64,000 nt of DNA from contig JACJYC010000005.1 in NCBI GenBank assembly GCA_020636325.1, positions 248,001-312,000 on the forward strand, read 5' to 3'. Below, piece by piece: positions 60,121 to 64,000 of the stretch. The notes below the pieces were generated by a model. The model saw only the letters and a program-made list of their open reading frames with translations. It was not told the origin of the DNA and did no database searches. Source of the DNA: Lewinellaceae bacterium (GTDB lineage: Bacteria > Bacteroidota > Bacteroidia > Chitinophagales > Saprospiraceae). Position numbers and translations under genes: made by a program. The first letter of the stretch is position 1. The number at the start of each line of letters is the position of its first letter.

Positions 60121-61524
60121 TTATTCTTCCTCGTCGTGGTGGTGGTGGTCGTGGTCGTGATGATGGTGGTGACCGCTGAGTTCACTGCGTATTTCGTTGA
60201 ACTCATCCACGGTAACCTTCTTCTCCGAAATGGTACAGCGATCCTGGATGCCGGCAATGATCTTTCTGGACAAGGCTTCTTCCTGGACATCCGTCTTCCC
60301 TTCCTGCCGGTCGCTGTCCAGAAATCGCTGAGCGAGGTTTTCCAGCATGGTTTCATCCTGGATATACTGGCGGAACCGGTCCTTGTAGATTTCCAGCAGC
60401 TCGGCTTCCGTCACCTCAACCTGCAACAGGTCCAGGAGCTTCTCGCGGATCAGGGTCCAGCGCAGGTTTTCTTCAAAGTGGTAGAAATGGTGGTCAAAAT
60501 CCGCGGGTACATCGTCCTTCATGTCGGCCTTCAGCCAGCGCTGCAGGAATTCGATGGGCAAGGGAAAATCATTGGCCTTGACCAGGGCATCCTGGCAGGT
60601 GCGGAAAAAGACCACGTCCGCCTGTGAGCGGTAATATTTTTCCACGTCATCGCGAATGAGCTTGCGGGCCTGCTCTTCCGTGGTGACTGCTTCGCCGAAG
60701 GCCTTTTGGAAGAATTCCTCGTTGAATTCCGCTTTTTCGAATCGCTTGACCTCTTCAATGACGGCTTCGAACAGGCGGCCGACCTCAAGTTCAACTTCCG
60801 GGTCGAGCCCCAGGAACTCTTTCCTGACGTAGGCTTCGGCAGCGCCCTCTTCCAGGTCGAAAATGTCGATCTGAAGGGTATCGCCTTTCTTGTGTTTCAG
60901 AAATTCAGCGCGGGCGCCTTCGTTGAGGCGGCTGATGAGGATGTCAAATTCGTTCGAAACGCCATCTTCCCGGACAGCGCCGTCGGCCAGTTCCCTGACC
61001 TGGATGCGGACGATGTCATTTTCCTCGATATCCGTTTCAACCGTCGTCTGGCTGCCTTGCCTGCGGGCCATCTGGTCCAGTTCACTGGTGATCTCCTCTT
61101 CCGGGAAATCGATGACCAGGAGTTCGTAGGTATCTTCGGGTGCAACGCCTTTCAGTTCAAAGGCCGGAGCGAGGCCGAGGTCGAACTTGAATTCGTAGTC
61201 AGACAGTTCGGCGGTTTCGAGATCCTTCAGGCTGTGGTTGGGATCCTCAATGGGATATCCGAGGACTTCCAGGTTCTCGCTGGTAATGAAGTCGCCCAGG
61301 GATTTCTGGAGCAACTTCTCGAGGATATCGCCCAGAATCGGTTTACCGTAGAACTTGCGCACCACGCTGGCGGGCGTTTTGCCTTTTCTGAAGCCTTTCA
61401 GGTGGGCTTGTTTGCGGTATTTTTCCAGCTCCTGACGAAATTGCTGTTCGTAGTCGCCTTTGTCGATTTTTACGGTTAATGAGACATTTAAATTGTCAAT
61501 ATCTTCTCTGACAACTTGTGGCAT
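60121..61524 (-). CDS. tig: Trigger factor with histidine-rich C-terminal tail
   Basis: The 467-residue ribosome-associated chaperone has the N-terminal ribosome-binding domain with the signature (FRKGKTPASVVRKFYG). A strongly divergent PPIase-like middle domain (about 150-240) and the C-terminal chaperone arms follow. The protein ends SGHHHHHDHDHHHHDEEE, a metal-binding-type tail with nine histidines in a row of twelve positions interrupted by two Asp, then an acidic end. Such a tail could bind nickel or zinc, as in SlyD-type proteins; that function is inference. It is the first gene of the tig-clpP-clpX set. Confidence 0.96.
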   Translation of the reverse strand: MPQVVREDIDNLNVSLTVKIDKGDYEQQFRQELEKYRKQAHLKGFRKGKTPASVVRKFYGKPILGDILEKLLQKSLGDFITSENLEVLGYPIEDPNHSLKDLETAELSDYEFKFDLGLAPAFELKGVAPEDTYELLVIDFPEEEITSELDQMARRQGSQTTVETDIEENDIVRIQVRELADGAVREDGVSNEFDILISRLNEGARAEFLKHKKGDTLQIDIFDLEEGAAEAYVRKEFLGLDPEVELEVGRLFEAVIEEVKRFEKAEFNEEFFQKAFGEAVTTEEQARKLIRDDVEKYYRSQADVVFFRTCQDALVKANDFPLPIEFLQRWLKADMKDDVPADFDHHFYHFEENLRWTLIREKLLDLLQVEVTEAELLEIYKDRFRQYIQDETMLENLAQRFLDSDRQEGKTDVQEEALSRKIIAGIQDRCTISEKKVTVDEFNEIRSELSGHHHHHDHDHHHHDEEE

Positions 61525-61645
61525 ATGCTATGGATCGTTTGGATAATAAAATTTGTGCGGCTGAATAATTGAGGTCTTGTAATAACCCGAGAAAAATCAA
61601 ATCCCTGCCTGCTGACAGAAAGGTTCAAATCCACAATTCTTCAAT

Positions 61646-61670
61646 TTCTCGATTCCTCGATTCCTCATTG
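61646..61670. repeat. TTCTCGATTCCTCGATTCC short array 3' of tRNA-Leu
   Basis: The same CGATTCCT words that dominate the 50.9-51.8 kb field appear here, 9 bases past the 3' end of the minus-strand tRNA gene. Confidence 0.7.
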
Positions 61671-61678
61671 TTTAAATG

Positions 61679-61760
61679 TGCGGATGGAGGGACTCGAACC
61701 CCCATGCCTCGCGGCGCTAGATCCTAAGTCTAGTGCGTCTACCAATTTCGCCACATCCGC
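61679..61760 (-). tRNA. tRNA-Leu (anticodon UAG)
   Basis: The minus strand folds as a class II tRNA: acceptor GCGGATG/CATCCGC with discriminator A, D-arm (AATTGGTAGAC), anticodon stem CTAGA/TCTAG with loop CTTAGGA (anticodon TAG), a long variable arm (GCCGCGAGGC), and a T-arm with GGTTCGAGTCC. The CCA end is not encoded. Confidence 0.95.
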
Positions 61761-61891
61761 AGTAAAAAAACAGCCTTTCTGAAAAAGCGGGGCAAAGATA
61801 AATTTTTTCCCGGATATATGCATGATTTTGAGGGTTTTTAATCGGCTGTCCGCTGCTGCGGCAAAGGGTGGGTAAAACCGCCGGAAAGGGC

Positions 61892-61899
61892 TAACTTTG
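61892..61899 (+). promoter_or_regulatory. -7 promoter element TAACTTTG for fbp
   Basis: Exact TAnnTTTG match, 21 bases before ATG 61921. A possible TTG start at 61897 lies inside it and is therefore rejected. Confidence 0.6.
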
Positions 61900-61920
61900 C
61901 GGCACCTAACCAAAGAAGAA

Positions 61921-62919
61921 ATGAACCGGATTGTCACCCTGGATGAATTCATCCTCAGGCGTCAGAAAGATTTTCCGTTTGCCAGCGGCGAGCTGACCGG
62001 CCTGCTGCGCGATATCGGGGTTGCGGCAAAGATCGTCAACCGGGAGGTGAACAAAGCGGGCCTGCTGCCCATCCTGGGGCGGGCCGACCGTGAGAATGCC
62101 ACCGGCGACGAGGTGCAGAAACTCGACCTCTACGCCAACGAAAAACTCATCGACTGCCTGAAAAACAGCGGCGAATGCGCCGGTGTGGCCTCGGAGGAAG
62201 CGGAGGATATCATCCCATTTCCCTCCGTTGACGGCAAAGCCTCCAAGTATGTGGTGGTCTTTGACCCGCTGGACGGCTCTTCCAATATTGACGTCAATGT
62301 ATCGGTCGGCACCATTTTCGGCATTTACCGCCGGATCAGCGCCGCGGACGGCCCTTGCCAGATCGGGGATTTCCTGCAAAAGGGATCGGAACTGGTGGCC
62401 GCCGGCTATGTGCTTTACGGCACCTCAACGCTGCTGGTCTATTCCACCGGCCGGGGCGTCAACGGCTTTACCCTGGACCCTACGATCGGCGAATTTTGCC
62501 TTTCGCACCGGGACATCAGCATTCCGGCTACGGGCAACTATTACTCCGTCAATCAGGGTTATTACCTGAAATTCGACGTGGAGATGCGGCGCTATATTGA
62601 CCATTGTTCGGACCTGAACCTCCGGCTTCGGTACATCGGGTCGATGGTGTCGGATATCCACCGGATCCTGTTCCAGGGCGGCATTTTCCTGTATCCCAAT
62701 ACCCGGAAGTACGCCCTCGGGAAACTCCGGCTGGTGTACGAATGCAACCCGCTTTCGTTCATCGTGGAACAGGCCGGCGGCAAGGCCATCACCTGCCAGC
62801 TGGAACGCATCCTCGACCTGGAGGCCGATCACCTGCATCAACGGGCAACGATCGCCATCGGGTCGCCGGATATGGTGGAGGAGATGCGGGAATTTGTTTT
62901 GCGGTACAGTCCTAGGTGA
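61921..62919 (+). CDS. fbp: Fructose-1,6-bisphosphatase, class I
   Basis: The 332-residue enzyme keeps the metal and phosphate site motif VVFDPLDGSSNIDVNVSVG, the acidic ASEEAED segment, and the later GGIFLYPNTRKYALGKLRL region that binds substrate. It removes the C1 phosphate of fructose-1,6-bisphosphate in gluconeogenesis, in the cytosol. ATG 61921 was chosen because the -7 box covers the only upstream start. The stop TGA is also the first part of the GGTGAGAG array that follows. Confidence 0.97.
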   Translation: MNRIVTLDEFILRRQKDFPFASGELTGLLRDIGVAAKIVNREVNKAGLLPILGRADRENATGDEVQKLDLYANEKLIDCLKNSGECAGVASEEAEDIIPFPSVDGKASKYVVVFDPLDGSSNIDVNVSVGTIFGIYRRISAADGPCQIGDFLQKGSELVAAGYVLYGTSTLLVYSTGRGVNGFTLDPTIGEFCLSHRDISIPATGNYYSVNQGYYLKFDVEMRRYIDHCSDLNLRLRYIGSMVSDIHRILFQGGIFLYPNTRKYALGKLRLVYECNPLSFIVEQAGGKAITCQLERILDLEADHLHQRATIAIGSPDMVEEMREFVLRYSPR

Positions 62920-62976
62920 GAGAGGGTGAGAGGGTGAGAGGGTGAGAGGGTGAGAGAGGGTGAGAGAGGGTGAGAA
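62917..62976. repeat. GGTGAGAG(AG) tandem array starting at the fbp stop codon
   Basis: Words of 8-10 bases (GTGAGAGAGG, GTGAGAGG) repeat seven times from the fbp TGA to 62976, just before the parE promoter. Confidence 0.88.
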
Positions 62977-62991
62977 AATTGAACGAAACAA

Positions 62992-63024
62992 TTTGTTTTC
63001 GCAATAGAATTTTAGCTATATTTG
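62992..63024 (+). promoter_or_regulatory. Complete promoter TTTG-N21-TATATTTG for parE
   Basis: TTTG at 62992-62995 is followed after 21 bases by TATATTTG at 63017-63024, both matching the Bacteroidota consensus, 40 bases before ATG 63065. Confidence 0.75.
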
Positions 63025-63064
63025 CAACATAAATCCAGGCATAAACCGAATTAACCTCAAACAG

Positions 63065-64000
63065 ATGTCCCAAGTATCCTATACCGAAGATAATATCCGC
63101 TCGCTCGACTGGAAGGAGCATATCCGCATGCGTCCGGGCATGTACATCGGCAAGCTCGGCGACGGGTCGGCCGCAGATGACGGCATCTACGTGCTGCTCA
63201 AGGAAGTGATCGATAACTCCATCGACGAATATGTGATGGGGTACGGCAAAGTGATTGAGGTAACGGTAGACAACGGCGATGTTACCGTCCGGGATTTCGG
63301 GCGCGGCATTCCGCTCGGCAAGGTGATCGATTGCGTATCCAAGATCAATACCGGCGGTAAATACGACTCCAAGGCGTTCAAGAAATCCGTCGGTCTGAAC
63401 GGCGTGGGTACCAAGGCGGTCAACGCCCTTTCCAATTATTTCAAGGTGCAGGCGGTCCGGGAAGGCAAAACCAAGGTCGCCGAATTCCAGCAGGGCGAAT
63501 TGGTCAAAGACCACAAGCTCCAATCCTCCAAGGAACAGGACGGCACCATGATCCTGTTTCGCCCCGATGATTCCATCTTCAAAAAATACAAGTACCGCAA
63601 CGAATACATCGAGAGCCAGCTCTGGAATTACGCCTACCTGAATGCCGGCCTGAAGATCAATTTCAACGGCCAGGTTTACGTTTCCAAGAACGGCCTGCTC
63701 GACCTGCTGGAGCACAAAACCAACCAGGACAGCCTCCGCTACCCGATCGTTCACCTGAAAGGCGAGGATATCGAACTGGCCATTAGCCACGGCAACCATT
63801 ACGGCGAGCAATATTACTCCTTTGTCAACGGTCAGAATACCACGCAAGGCGGCACCCACCTCAACGCCTTCAAGGAAGCCTTCGTCGAAACCATCCAGAA
63901 ACACTACAACAAGAACTACGACCGGCGGGATATCCTGACATCGATCGTTGCGGCCGTCAGCCTCAAAGTTGAGGAGCCGGTTTTCGAATCCCAGACCAAG
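63065..64000 (+). CDS. parE: DNA topoisomerase IV subunit B, 3' end outside window
   Basis: The frame starts at ATG 63065 (MSQVSYTEDNIRSLDWKEHI) and runs open to the window edge (312 codons, no stop). It shows the GHKL ATPase motifs of type IIA topoisomerase B subunits: RMRPGMYIGKLGDG, EVIDNSIDEYVMG, RDFGRGIPLG and GLNGVGTKAVNALS, then the start of the transducer domain. The LDWKEHIRMRPGMYIGKLGDG-type opening is that of the Bacteroidota ParE line rather than GyrB, so decatenation of chromosomes is the likely role. A complete promoter precedes it. Confidence 0.93.
   Translation, partial: MSQVSYTEDNIRSLDWKEHIRMRPGMYIGKLGDGSAADDGIYVLLKEVIDNSIDEYVMGYGKVIEVTVDNGDVTVRDFGRGIPLGKVIDCVSKINTGGKYDSKAFKKSVGLNGVGTKAVNALSNYFKVQAVREGKTKVAEFQQGELVKDHKLQSSKEQDGTMILFRPDDSIFKKYKYRNEYIESQLWNYAYLNAGLKINFNGQVYVSKNGLLDLLEHKTNQDSLRYPIVHLKGEDIELAISHGNHYGEQYYSFVNGQNTTQGGTHLNAFKEAFVETIQKHYNKNYDRRDILTSIVAAVSLKVEEPVFESQTK

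Noticed and set aside
1..64000. Insertion sequences, prophage or rRNA genes
   Set aside because: No transposase, integrase, phage structural gene or rRNA sequence could be recognised on either strand.

Overview
The window is typical of a moderately GC-rich member of the Bacteroidota, plausibly Saprospiria/Lewinella-like, although no rRNA is present to prove this. The supporting evidence is a giant secreted protein with a gliding-motility-type C-terminal sorting domain, a second T9SS-type tail, GH97 and GH3 glycosidases, LytS/LytTR and Y_Y_Y-type two-component systems, a BatA-like protein, and many promoters fitting the Bacteroidota consensus (TTTG, about 20 bases, TAnnTTTG). Ribosome binding sites are not recognisable, so several starts were set from -7 boxes and signal peptides.

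Layout. 0-3 kb: two adjacent MORN-repeat/caspase proteins, the first cut by the window edge. 3-15 kb: FA-hydroxylase-type enzyme, lipoprotein, FabH-like KASIII, a NarL-type regulator with a propeller sensor kinase, a zinc phospholipase C/S1-P1-like protein, SucA, and a small membrane protein. 15-21 kb: a 1894-residue secreted multidomain protein. 21-31 kb: FNR-like flavoprotein, BatA-like protein, secreted intradiol dioxygenase, LytTR regulator and LytS kinase separated by a structured spacer, DUF1761 protein, GH97 lipoprotein, orphan MNT nucleotidyltransferase. 31-42 kb: M14 carboxypeptidase, DUF2007-like protein, FtsX-type permease, WG-repeat lipoprotein, a novel-looking PLAT/transglutaminase/LamG/SHD1-like protein, nitrilase. 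42-48 kb: a decayed AAA ATPase, a class V aminotransferase, a FAD/Fe-S oxidase, a 35-codon ORF followed by a perfect 36-bp palindrome. 48-57 kb: a probable nucleoside/ADP-ribose and sugar scavenging cluster (DinB-like, TIM-barrel isomerase, ADP-ribosylglycohydrolase, nucleoside hydrolase, frameshifted ribokinase, ureide-permease/GRP-type transporter, GH3). 57-64 kb: housekeeping genes (DoxX-like, clpX-clpP-tig, tRNA-Leu(UAG), fbp, and the start of parE).

The most unusual feature of the window is not a gene family. Nearly every larger intergenic gap carries its own array of short repeated words. Almost all of these arrays sit directly 3' of a gene, often beginning at or inside the stop codon, and several contain complementary arms that could fold. 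The largest fills 890 bp at 50.9-51.8 kb. I found no insertion sequence, prophage, CRISPR array or rRNA operon.
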